From contig CM049313.1 of assembly GCA_026874595.1 (NCBI GenBank), forward strand, positions 54,650,659 to 54,714,658: 64,000 nt of DNA. The letters are read 5' to 3'. The stretch is from Sipunculus nudus (taxonomy: Eukaryota; Annelida; Sipuncula; Golfingiida; Sipunculidae). This document shows positions 33,492 to 47,260 of the stretch, one piece after another (within the stretch, counting starts at the first letter, position 1; each line of letters begins with the position of its first letter). The notes below the pieces were generated by a model, which did no database searches, had not been told where the DNA came from, and saw only the letters and a list, made by a program, of their open reading frames with translations. A program made the translations under genes and the position numbers.

Positions 33492-36400
33492 CTAAAAATA
33501 TGCAAAACATATACAGCGTACTGTACCATAAATCAGAGTATATTCGAATGTGCAGTTGTTGCTTGTTTGAAGTTGTAAGACGAAATGTGCAGTTTTAATT
33601 TTAAACTTGTGCAATTCTAAAATTTACTTGAGATCATGACGCTTAGCCGATCCATGAGACTGAAAAATTCTATCAACTGAAATTGCTGTTATTTTAGAAT
33701 TTTTGCTTATGTGCCTGTAGAATTGCTGTAGAATTTCTCAGTCTCAATGTGTCAATGATGCATATTCTTTCAATTTGTACATTAAGTGTAAAGAATTTGC
33801 TTGGTGGGCCACACTTGTGACATATCCGCTCTAATTTCTAAGTCTGAAAAATGCGTAAAAATTTTATTGATGGCTGCATCAATCTTCCACAACAATAAGA
33901 GCTTTCCATGATCTGTGAGTTTATTGGTTTCAAGAAAGATCCAAGCAATCAGTATTGAGATTTTTTTTCTAAAGTACAATTTTCCTACATCCACAGCTGA
34001 AAATGTTAAGTTTGCAAATTTCTATAAAAGTTCTATAAAAGTGGCTTACCTATTTTGTTCATTTCCACATTACTAGCTATGTCATATGTGCAAAAGATGC
34101 ACCATGTTACATTTTTCAGGTACACATGTTTTATTTATATTCCAGAACACTGACACAAGTCTGATTTTCTAAGTGTTAAAAACAACACAAATGTGTGTAA
34201 ATCACAGAATATGGGTCATAGTGACCTAATATTTGGTATGCAAAGATATTTTCCAAAGGTTACCTGGATAGGAAGTAAGGAATTTCTAATTCAAACGGTT
34301 ACGATTTGTGCAAGTTAACAATTTGCCAGCCATATTTATGAGTACCAAAAATAAAATAAATGTGTGAAAATGAAGACAATGTATATGGCACCACCAATCC
34401 TGCACAGCTAAGAGCTATCCAGGGTGTGCAAGTTTATCCATTTTTAAACCATACCATGGAATTGTTGCTAAGATATATTATTCAAATTATGAATTTCAAG
34501 TAAAATCAGATGTCACATATGTATTTTACAATGGTATCCATAGCGGCTGTGAAGAACTCATTTGACAGATTATCTTCAAAATTTCCATGGGGATAGAGCT
34601 ATATATTGATATGTATATGACGCACGATCTTTCAATCTGTGCATTAAATGTAAAATATGTGCTTGCTGAGTTACAATTGTGTCATCGTCACCCTTATTTC
34701 TAAGTTTGAAAAATATTATAAAAATTCGTGAAATAAAATGTTGATGGCACCACTTGTCTCACACGGCTGAAAGGGCTAACCATGAGCAATAAGCTTACTG
34801 ATTTTCAGAAAGATCCATCCTGTCATCACTGTGATAAAAATCTAAAACAGGAATTTAATACATCAACGGCCAAAAATGTTACAACTTTGCAATTGTTTCC
34901 ACAACAGTTCTGAAGAACTGACTGGGCCGGATTTTTCTAGTTCTACATGGTAACAATGATATATATGCAAATGATGAACAAACATTTATTTGTTTTTGCT
35001 TGAATGCAAAATATTTTTTTTTTGCATGACCATAAGCACAAGTCTGACTTTACAAGTGCGAAAGGAAGACAAAAATGTACATTACTCGCAGAATATAGGT
35101 CACAATGACCATTATTTTATGTAGGGATATTTCCCAAAGACGAAAAGAAAAAAAGATTACTAATGATAATTAATAATGTTCAGAATAACGTTAATTATTT
35201 TTATATGTACATGTAATAATTCGCTTAGTTTTCACTGAATCTTTGCCGGAATGTAAATATGAAACCTGTCAGACTTAGGAAAACTCAACGGAGGAGTCAA
35301 TATCAAAGGATCCTAGGGGCCATTTTTTTTTCAGTAAAAAGTCACATTTATGCTTTACCTATAACTTCATGTATCTCCATTTAGCAATGTTAAATCACCG
35401 CTGGCTAACCTAATTTTAGCTAAAATTCACTCTTCCTCCGTGGAACCTCTTTCCCCGTGAAGGTTTCAGATTTGCCTCGTGAGTGATTGTAAGCATAAAA
35501 TACCTACGCCAGGATAGATTATGTTGTCACCTCAGATCGTTGGTTGTATTTTTGGGATGTCTTTGAGCAAATTGCAATGAAATATTGTGGAAGGTTAGGG
35601 CAATCAAATTGTGGAAGAAATCAGGACCACCATAAAATATTTCTAATCACAGAACATATACACACGGCGTTTCCATTGTCCACTTGGGTAACCGCTCCAC
35701 TTACATGCATAAGCACTAGCATTCATAATGCAAAGGGCCAGTTAAATCGTCACATTGTGCATAGCACAAGAAAGCTTGATCAGGGGGATCCTGGAGGGGA
35801 TAGCCAGGTACTCCAACGAAGACACGCACATTTGGTTTATTATTTTAAACCTTTCGTTTATTTTTTGAAACCTATGACCAGGGACCATTTAACACGAACA
35901 CATTTTGAAAGCTGGGAATATACATTGTACATGGTAGTACATTGAAACTTTCGATTACCTAAAACTGGTTGATATTATCTAGATTGTAACAGATTTTTTT
36001 TTTTAATACATTTCTTTGGTTTCACTAAAACGCTGTTTATTGCGATGTACTGTACACAAAGAATAATCTGGACATCGTTATAAAATATATTTTAAACCGA
36101 CCAAAAATTATTTTTCATTAAATAGAAGGGTTTCCTTTGAGAATTAGCAATATTTATTGTTTTATACCAATTAGTCTTGAGAAATATATCATATAGAGAG
36201 CTTTTTTTAATTATCAGAATATGCTCATGTCAAGTGGTCCCTGGGCAATTAATATTGAGAAAAAACTGTTTAAACACACTCTTTTGACAGGTCTGAGACC
36301 TGTATAGCCAAGCTTTAAGTACATGTAGTAATATACTACGTTTAAGAGATAATGCAGAAAGTAATTCAATTATGCAAATGCGAGAAAAGCGTGCATCTGT

Positions 36401-39400
36401 TAATCATACCTGGAGCTGTTGGAGCAGGGGTCGTTGTCGATGAAAAATGTGCTAAACGTATAAAACACTTTATCCTGGTTCAAACTATATTTAACATGCA
36501 ACTGATTCCTATTTGTGCTGCTGTAAGTTGAAAATGTGCAGCTGTAATTCTTATTTTGCGCAGTTCTTTTAAAAGTTTTGTTCTACTCACAAAATGAATA
36601 AAAAAAAAACACTTTAATTAATGCCAATCCCTAAAAAGATGAATTTTATCGACCACTCATATCCAGGTTATACATTATATAATAAATAATTGGCTCTGGT
36701 ATGGGATTCAAAAAAACTATCTTACATAATTGTTATGAAATAATAATTGTCAAATTTGTATACATTATTAATTTATATCTATAATATTTTTAACGATGTG
36801 GTTTTAGATTTAATGTTTAGACATCATACTGAAACATGAACGAAATCTCACATTCCTGTTATATCGGGGCGTTTATATTAGAAAAATAAGAATTTATTGG
36901 ATATTAAAGTTTTAAATGTACACTATTGGTTATTTTCAATTTTCATTGAACATAATGCTTCCTATATAATATTTTCGAAAATTAAAAAAGAACATATTTT
37001 TAAGACTCCTAGCGTAAATTATGGAATGTTTTAAATGCTTAATTACAGAATAAAATCAACTTTATGTAAATCACAAATATATAAATCAATGTTTTAATAA
37101 TCTTATAAATAAATTAATTTGGAGAAATATATCAGGTTGTAGAACGCTTTATTACTTTCAGAACATGTTCATGTCAATATGTCTCAATTTGGTAATATAA
37201 AGGAAAAACTGAAACACTGTTTACACACACACTCTTTGACAGGTCTGACAGATATATATTATTTTTAAGCCAGCTATTCACCTATCTTTGTTATAGAAGT
37301 TATGTGATGTCTAGTTGACAAATGGTAATCTATGTAACTTAAGCTGCCTGGCTGGTCAAATTTGCCACCAGATGTCCTTGTTGAATGTGTTATGATTATT
37401 TTGATGGTCCCCCACATGCTGTGAACACTTAGATATAAACAATGCGAACAGCCTGTGTGGTTTAACTGGTGTTTTCAAGATTTCTTTATGAAAGGTTCAA
37501 GAAATATCTTAAGTTGACATACGTCAAATATCGGAAAAGTCCCCTTTAAGAACTTCTACTGAAGGAACTGCTATTTCGCTTCCTTGACATGTGACAAATG
37601 TGTGCATGTGTTCATCATACCTGCAGTTGATGCAGCCGGTGCTGTTGGAGGCGGCGTGGCGACCACTAAAAATATGCAAAACATATACAGCGCATTGTAC
37701 CATATATAAGAGTATATTCGAATGTGCAGTTGTTGCTTGTTTGTAGTTGAAAGACGAAAATGTGCAGTTTTAATATTATAATTGTACAATTCTAGATTTT
37801 AATTGGGATCATGACGCTCAGCTGATCCATGAGACTGAAAAATTCTATCAACTGAAATTGCTGTTATTTTAGAATTTTTGCTTATGTGCTTAATGATGCA
37901 TATTTTTTTCAATTTGTACATTAAGTGTAAAGAATTTGCCTGGTGTGCCACACTTGTGACATATCCACTCTAATTTCTAAGTCTGATAAATGCGTAAAAG
38001 TTTATAGATGGCTGCATCAATCATCCACAACTATAAGGGCTATCCATGATCTGTGAGTTTATTGCTTTTAAGAAAGATCCAAGCAATCAGTACTGAGATA
38101 TTTTTTTCTAAAGTACAATTTCCCTACATCAACAGCTGAAAATGTTAAGTTTGCAAATTTCTCTTCAAAAGTTCTATAAAAGTGGCTGACCTATTTTCTT
38201 CATTTTCACATTACTAACGATGTCATATGTGCAAAATATGCACCATGTTACATTTTTCAGTTACACATGTTTTATTTATATTCCGGAACACTGACACAAG
38301 TCTGATTTTCTAAGTGTTAAAAACAACACAAATGTGTGTAAATCACAGAATATGGGTCAAAGTGACCTAATATTTGGTGCGCAAAGATATTTTCCAAAAG
38401 GTTACCTGGATAGGAAGTAAGAAATTTCTTATTCAAACGGTTACGAATTGTGCAGTGTTAACAACTTGCCAGCCATATTTATGAGTACAAAAAATAAATT
38501 AAATGTGTGAAAATGAAGACAATGTATATGGCACTACCAATCCTGCACAGCTGAAAGAGCTAACCAGGGTGTGCAAGTTTATCCCTTTTTAAACCATACC
38601 ATGGAATTGTTACTAAGATATCTTATTGAAATTATGAATTTCAAGTAAAATCAGATGTCACATATGTATTTTACAATGGTATCCAGAGCAGCTGTGAAGA
38701 ACTCATTTGACAGATTTTCTTCAAAATTTCCATGGGGATAGAGATATATATGTAAATGACGCACGATTTTTCAATCTGTGCATTAAATGTAAAATATGTG
38801 CTTGCTGAGTTACAATTGTGTCATCGTCACCCTTATTTCTAAGTCTGAAAAATATTATAAAAATTCATGAAATAAAATGTTGATGGCACCACCTGTCTCA
38901 CACGGCTGAAAGGGCTAACCATGAGCAATAAGCTTACTGGTTTTCAGAAAGATCCATCCTGTCACACTGTGATAAAAATCTACAACAGGAATTTAATACA
39001 TCAACGGCCAAAAATGTTACAACTCTGTAATTGTTTCCACAACAGTTCTGAAGAACTGACTGGGCCGGATTTCTCTAGTTCTATATGGTATCGGAGATAT
39101 ATATTCAAATGATGAACAATCATTAATTTGTTTTTGTGGTTTTATTTTTGCATAGACCATAAGCACAAGTCTGACTTTACAAGTGCTAAAAGAAGACAAA
39201 AATGTGCATTACTAGCAGAATATAGGTCACAATGACCATTTTTTATGCAGGGATATTTCCCAAAGACGAAAAGAAAGAAATTACTAAGGCACACGGTTAT
39301 GATTTATGCATCGTTAACAACTGGCCAGCCATAATTCTTAAGTACAAAAAATATAATAACAAATGGCAATGTCGTATGTTTAAATGATGTACAATGTTTC

Positions 39401-42400
39401 ATTTTTAAGGATGAGCGCGCAGTTTTGTTTTAGTCTAGAACACAAGTCTGATTTTGCAAGTGCTAAAAACACAGAAAATCCGATAAACCTCGTAGAATAT
39501 AGGTCAGAGTAGCTTAATGTTTGGCATGCTGGGAGAATTGCCAAGGACCTTTTTGGATGTTAACTTAGAAGTTTCTAGATCAAATGGTTTCTAGAACAAA
39601 CAGCACAAACGGGTTGTGCCCTGTTAACGTTCGAACAGCCGGACGACCGGACGGACTTTCGACGAACAAGGGTGACCACTATAGCTCAGATGACCCATGG
39701 TCAGCTGAGCTAAAACGCTTTAATGCCATGGCTAAACAATAAACGTTTATCGACTACTCATGTCAAGGGTGTTCACTGTATACATGTACTTGGCTCTGGT
39801 ATGAGAATGCTAACATTATCTTATATCTGTAATAACATTAAAATTTTAATATTTATATCGGACAATTTGATATGTGTATTTCATAAATATTTTCAATGTT
39901 ATTGCATAAGGGTTTAGGGATTATGATATCAATTTTAAAGGTTCAACCCTAAAAATTAAAGGTTTCTGTTTCTGTTGAACCTGGTCCCTTGGACTTCTAT
40001 TACTTTCCAATTTGGCCCGAGAACACTCATTTTTGCTGACCCGGTGAAATCTGAATTAAATGTTCGTGCATCACTTTTAATTATTCTTCGAATATACCCT
40101 GACATGATTATGATTCTTTACTTGATATTCGTCTCCCTGAATCAGTCATAATACCTTTTATATGACGAAATAATACCCGTACTATATAACTATATAAACA
40201 TTACGACTTTTATATGCATTTTACTGATGGTTTGAAGGATCTAGATGGTTGCTATAGATATACCTGTCACAATGATGGTGGATAAAACATATACCTACCC
40301 ATAAAATGCAGTCCAAAAACCATCGATACGTTTTTATCGCAATTCAGTGGTGTTAGATGGAAACATGTATGACCCATGGGTCATAAGACTCTGAAGACGT
40401 CATTAATAGCCTTATATTCACAACTTTTTGTGACATGTCAGAGGAATCTATTTTCCATCTTTTTTTCATACTTTTTTTAATGACACTTACACATTAAGCA
40501 TATTGTCTGGTTGTCTGAGCCAAAATATAGGATGCTTAGCCAATATGTGCTATCACTATAACATGGCTGACACATGCCATTCTCAAAAATTAAAATAACC
40601 AATTAACATGCCAAAAAATAAACAAAAATGTTCAGATGGCACCCCTTTAAAACCCCCTCAGGAAAATTTGGTTAAAACAAGCAGGATTACAAATTTATGT
40701 CTAATTAAAGAACACCATTTCATTGTCAGATACATAGGGTATGACTACTTTGAATGCTAATACTCAGAGATGTTTGCTATTTGTTTATCTAGCAATATCA
40801 TACCAATTTATATTTGGTATCTATTAGTCTATTAATCTATTTTTGAAATATAATTAGAGAGGATGGAGATTGTCCCTTTTGTATTTCTTAATTTTGATAG
40901 TTCTTAAAAGTTTTGTTCTAGTCACAAAATGAATAAAAAAGATGAATTTTATCGACTACTCACATCCAAGTTATACACTAAATAATAAATAATTGGCTCT
41001 AGTATGGTTTCCGAAAAATTGTCTTATTTATTTGCTATAAAATCATTATTGTCAAATTTGTATACATAATTTATATCTATAATTTATAAATATTTTTAAC
41101 GATGTGGTTTTAGATTTAATGTTTATGATATCAACTTGTGAGGGTTTGACCGTATGAATCAAACGACTTCTGTGTCTGATGAACCTGTTCCCTTGGCCTT
41201 CATCTGATTTATAAATTGGTCCTATAGGCCTAATTTTTTGCTGACCAATGAACTCGTAACTGTATGTTCGTGCAAATCTGGAATATCCTAAGAATATACC
41301 CTGCAATGAGTATGATTCTCTTCTTGATGTTTTATTGAATCAGTTTTGGTTTATCTTGGTCACTATTTCTTGGAATGACGATTGCTTGAATATCAACGCT
41401 TGTACAAAAGCTCCATATTCAGATATTTTTAAATGATACCCTTACTGTATAAAATGAATATAGGATTTTTATGTTGAGTTCACTAATGAATCAAGGGCTT
41501 ATAAATGGCTGTCATAGAATACCTGTCAAAATTGTTGTGGATACACTATTTACCTATTCATTGCATGCAGTCCAAACACAATCGAGAATTTTTCATCAAA
41601 CTTCATTAAGTTTAGTGTCAACATATCAATTTATGAACCATTGGAAATTGATCTTTTTGTATGAATTTAAACACAAACTCGTCCGATTTGTAGCGATGTA
41701 ACATAACTATTAGTTAAGCTCTATATTCCTCTTAGGAAAATCATAAGAGAACTTTGCAGAATAACATGCATATATGTCTGAATACTGGACATCATTTCGA
41801 TGTCAAATATATAGTGCATTACTGGTTTGATTGTTAATACTCTGAAGTGACTGCTAAATCTGTTTATCCGGCAATAGCATACCAATTTATGGGGCAAGTA
41901 ATGATTCCGCTACTTAGTAAATGGTACGATTCGTAAAATTTTTCCCGTTACAAAATACAATATACAAAAAATAAAAGCATAGTGAAAACAACAACGCTCT
42001 TTTTCAACTTGTAGAACTAAAATCAATCAGTTTCTAGACAGAACATTAACCAACGAAAACGAAATGATAGATCTTAAATCATGAAAGTCTTATTTATTTT
42101 GAAAGGGGGAAAAGTTGTTAGCCCTAGGAGAATAAACTTCGTGATTGGAAAAGATATTATACCAGAATACAACCGAAACTTGAAATCAATATTAAATTAT
42201 AGAGTATCCATAGGGACCCAGAAGAAATATTTTTCATTGATTACCGTGCCACGTTTTATAAGAAGGAAAATGGAAACCCTTTCACAAAGCACAATATGAC
42301 CAAATTACCATATAGCATTGTACTTGGTGATATAACTGGTGCTGTTATTTGCCTTTAATTTCAAAATGCAAACAACTACATGCCCGGTTTCTGTAGGTTC

Positions 42401-45400
42401 AGCCTGAGGTTAGCCAAATAATCTGTGAGCTATAGGAAAAAGACGTCATTTAAGTACTTGACAATCAGGTAAGCACTCATTTTATCCATTTGGCCTAGAA
42501 TTTTCTAACATTACCTTCAGGGAAGTCCTAGGTGAATCTATTTAGAATCCCTGACTATATGTCATGGTGACCCCATAGGATATAGTCTGTGACTCATGAG
42601 CCAAAATATGAATTTGAGTACCTAGACACATGTGGTACAAATTGTATCTGTTTTCCTTCGAAACTTCTACTGTTAAATCCAGGCAGGTCCTTGCCAAGTT
42701 TCCTTTGAATACTGAAATAAGGTCCCTTAATGCTTGTCAAATACAGTCAGAAATGGCACAAATTGTATCCTCAAGCCCTTTAATATTCTAACACAACATC
42801 CAGAAGATCCCTTTGGATACCTGCAAGTAACAAGCCAAAACATGATTTGAGCACCTTGACCGTCAGACGGGTAGAATTGTATGCATTTTGCCTTGGTCTT
42901 AGGTAAATCTCTTTTGAAAGTTAAAATAAGGTCATGGTATTCTATATTATGTTAACTACTGGCCTGAAGCATGATTTTTAGCAGTCAGACAGAGAATAAA
43001 TTTATTCATTAGCCAAAGACTTCTTAATAACATCTAGGGAGGTCCTTGGCAAATCTCCTTGGAAACCTGAAATTAGGTCAAAGGAACCTATATTCTGCAA
43101 GCTACTGGCCACGAGTATGATTTTTAGAAGTCAGACAAAGAACAAATTGTATCAATTAGGCAAAAACTCTTCTTACATAACATCTAGGCAGGTCCTTGGC
43201 AAATCTCTATGAAACATAAAATTTTGTCTGCAAGCTTTGGACCCGTAAGAGGACTTCGAGCACTAAGACAGACAGGGGTCATTTTTTTTTTAAATATTTT
43301 TTTACCTTCTTTTGAAAAATCCAGGTAGGCCTAGGCAAGTCTCCTTTGATTTCTGAAATTTACACACTTAACTCTTATAATACAAGTAAAAATACAAATA
43401 CAAAAAAACACACACATTTTATTTTCCGTCTATTTAACAACGTAATAACATTAGCCATAGGCTGTTCTCGAAGAGAGAAGCCCGAAATGTTAATTAGAAT
43501 ATCCTAGGCCAAAAGGAATATATGTGTGACCCATCTGATTGTCTGGGCGCTCAAAATCATGTTTCGGCCCACTAGGTTAGAGAATATAGTTCACTATAAC
43601 CTAATTTTAGGTTTTGTAAAGAGATTTGCCTAGAACCTCCCTGGATGTTGTGTCGGAAGATTCTAGGCCTAATTATTACAACATGTACCAATCTGACATT
43701 CAGGGTGCTCATATGACATCTTTTATCATATAGGTCGCAGAATATAGGTCACACTCACCTAATTTCATGTTCCAAAGACATTTGCCTAGGACCTCCCTGA
43801 ATGTTATGTTGGTAGATTCTAGGCCTAATAGATGCAATTTGTCCCCCTTGTGTCTGGGTACTCAAATCCTGTCTTTGGCCTAAAGGTCGCAAATATAATT
43901 CACCATCACCTAATTTCAGGTTTCCAAAGAGATAGGCTTTGAACCCCCCTAGATGGTGAGTTAGAAGACTCTACAGTTAACAGATACGATTTGTGTCCAT
44001 CTGAAATTCAGGGATTCTCATATGCTATCTTTTTCCTAAAAGTCAAAGAAAAAAGACCACAGTGACCTTATTAAACGTTTTCAAGGGCATTTGCCTGGGA
44101 CTTCTGTGAATCTAACGTTAGGGGATTCTAGGCTTATTGATATAATTTGTGCCCCGTCTGTGTGGATGATCAAAATTATGTTAAAGGCCCGTAGGTGGCA
44201 GAATATAGGTCATCAAGTCCTTATTTCTGGTCTCCAAGGAGATTTGCCCAGAAACCTCCTTGGATGTACAGTAAGATTTTCAAGATCTAACGGATACGAT
44301 TTGTGCCCTGTTAACGGCCGGCCGGCCGGACGGCCGGACAACGGAAAGAGGGCGATCGCTTTAGCTCTGATGACTTACAGTCCCCCCGGCATACACCTTT
44401 ATTAGCTGTAATATGTTCGGATTCAACATCATTCCATTTGTCTGAATAACAGGTTTCTGGTAGTTATCGGCTAGTATTCTGGTGACAGTAGGCAAAATAT
44501 TGCATTTCACGAGTAAATGGAACTTAGGAATATTTATTCTGTTCTGAAGGGTATTTATTTCCAGACAAAATGGTCATTGTCGACGCATTGTTCCCCTAGG
44601 AGAAAGCCCCATAAAAAAACATATAACATCAATTGACTGAATGTCCTGGTCAAATAGCCCCATGAAGTTTTGAAACGTCCATGGACTGAGATGTATAGTA
44701 ATTCGAGTACCGTTCTCCCTGTATATATCCTAAGCATATAAAATAGGCTTGCTTATTCCGATGCGAGAAAACGCTGTGTTTTCGCTTAGATATACGAATA
44801 TCTAAGAAAACGTCATGAAATGAGACAAAGATTAAAAAGAAACATGGGAGACAAATTTTTAAAAAGGCCATTCACTCGGGGATTTTTTTCGTGAATCTAC
44901 CTATCTAACCTGAACCAATAGTGACTCCGGTTGGAATCACACCTAGTGTAATAGATCCTGAAGATATAAACAATTGAAAGAAACCATTGAAAGAAATTGT
45001 CCATTAACTGCCAATCTTACCTGCATCGGAAGTGACTCCTGTGGGCCCCGCATCAGAAGTGACCCCGGTTAGCCCCGCAGCAGCAGTGACTCCAGTTGGG
45101 ACCACACCTGGTGTAGCAGGTCCTGAAAATATAATAAAAGGCAAGCAAGTGACAGGATTTTATTTACATGGTGTGATGATAGTTCTTTCCTTGAATATTA
45201 TTTTATATATGTTTTCAGTGGGCATTTAAAAAAATTAAGTAGGACTTCCGACTGCTCTTGACTGACCGTCGTAGTATTCTTATTAAGTTATTCTAGTGCT
45301 CGGTAATCTGTATTTATCCATTCAGCCGCCTGAAATATTACTATCGCGACTAAGGGACTCCTATTATCAGTCTTTATCAAAAGAGGGTTTGAAACAATTA

Positions 45401-47194
45401 TATGTCGATTTGGTGATGATTTTCAATTTAACGTTTATTGTTATACGCATTCAAGGTCTGTATTACAAGTATCACTTGGAGAAACAAAGACTGTGGGTCA
45501 TTCTACCCTTCAATTGTGATTATCAGCAGAAAATGTACAAAACATCTGACCGCTGAGAGTAATTGTACATGAATCTTATTAAGTAATTCTGATTCTCGAC
45601 AATCTGGATATATATTGCAGATAGGATTATCAAATATTACTTTTGCGACTGAGGGATTCTTTATTTCCCTGTCTTCATTTTCTATAGTTCAAGAATAAGA
45701 TTTCCAATTCTAAATGGCCAGGAATTTACTCACACTTAACTTATGTTTGTAATGCAAATTTAAATTTACATATGAATATATTTTAATAGATAAATGAAAT
45801 ATTCGGTTTTGGTGATGATTATTAATTGAAAATAAAAAGGCTTGACTTATGTTATATGCATTTAAAGTCTGCATTAAAAGAATCACGTTGGAAACAAAGA
45901 CCGCAGAAAATCCTTCTCTTCCATTGTGTGGATCGGCCAAAAAATGTACAAAATGCCGTTTATCGGACCACCGAAAGAAATTGTCCATGAACTGCCAATT
46001 TTACCTGCACCGGTAGTGATTTCTGTCGGCCCTGCAAAGGAAGTGACTCCGGTTGGCCCCGCAGCAGCAGTGACTCCAGTTGGGACCACACCTGGTGTAG
46101 TAGGTCCTGAAAATATAAACAAGATGAACATGTGACGGGTATTTAATTACAAAGACCCTTCTTAGTATTTATTCCTTTTACCTATTTTCAGTTAGCTTGT
46201 ATGAATAACTGTGCGTGGCTTCCAACTGCTCTTGTGTGACGGTCGTATGGGTCTTATTTAGTAATCCTAGTGCTCAGAAATCTGTATTTACCCCATTCAG
46301 TCGTATGAAATATTACTATCGCGACTAAGGGACTCCTCATTTCCCTTTTGTCATTTTCAAAAATTAATAAATAGGACTGCCTATACCGATTGGAGATTGG
46401 ATTTACTCTCGCATAAATATAATTGTAATACAAATTTAAATTCACATTTTAATTTAAATTTAAAAGAATATAAATATATATTGTTTTTGTGGCCAAAGGG
46501 CTGTACTATTCATTTGCTCTCTAAATGTCTAAAAATAAGGGCAATGTATTTTACAATTTTCTAGATATTTAAACAACTTGATATGAGGGTCAGAGATAGC
46601 TCAACTGATTGTAACATTTCAAGACATTTCTACATAATATGCTACGTTCATTTTTTTTCTGAAGCGGGTTCGAAACAATTAAGTGTCGATTTGTTGAACA
46701 CTTTCAATTTAACGTTTATAGATATATGAATTCGAGGTCTGTATCAACAGAATCACTGGGGAAACGAAGACCTCGGATCATTATCCTCGTCCATCGTAAG
46801 TATCAGCCGAAAATGTACAAAAAGGCGCATATAGTACTATTGCAAGAATTTTTCCATGAAGCTGCCAATCTTACCTGCACCAGTATCGCTTCCGGTTGGC
46901 CCCTCAATATTAGTGACTCCAGTTGGGACTACACCTGGGGTAGTAGGTCCTGAATAATGAAAAAACAGAACAAGCGAAAGGTATTTGTTAACATGGTGTG
47001 CTGATAGTTCTTTCCTTGAATTTTAATATTATCCCGATAAATTTTCAGTGATCATGTATGTATGTAGATTCTGACTGCTCTTGTGAGATGGTTGTATGAA
47101 TCAAATTCTGTAATCCTGCAGTGTGTGACTTCCAACTGCTCCTGTGTGCCATACAGTCGTATAAGTCTTATTTAGTAGTTCTAGGAGTTAGCCA

Positions 47195-47260
<66 letters not shown>

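Larger units (their letters stand above)
30945..35147. repeat. 4.2-kb tandem duplication, unit 1
   Basis: Aligns base by base with 35,150-39,290 over its whole length; the offset drifts from about 4,205 to 4,135 through small indels. It contains repeat X, a 'CCTACGCCAGGAT' repeat (31,312-31,780), one 45-nt exon (33,447-33,491) and a 5'-truncated hairpin-family copy (33,632-35,145). It lacks the decayed exon and about 90 bp around it that unit 2 has at 36,390-36,480. Divergence is moderate, so the duplication is not recent. Confidence 0.92.
35150..39290. repeat. 4.2-kb tandem duplication, unit 2
   Basis: Direct repeat of unit 1. It keeps sequence that unit 1 lost, notably the decayed exon region near 36,410, and its right edge continues into the complete hairpin-family copy. 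This suggests that unit 2 retains the older right flank and that the duplication breakpoint lay inside the element near 39,290. Confidence 0.92.

Noticed and set aside
35544-35945. 133-codon plus-strand frame, partly shared with 31,351-31,617
   Set aside because: The two duplication units differ mainly at replacement positions (R/Q, L/P, R/T, Y/H, F/L, G/D) and the unit 1 frame is broken, so there is no sign of protein selection. It lies in a dispersed repeat.
40255-40290. Further 3' exons near GACAG|GTATATC (40,262) and GACAG|GTATTC (41,522) on minus
   Set aside because: Donor-like sequences exist, but no acceptor AG lies within a reasonable distance upstream and no P/T or G-P-T coding is seen.
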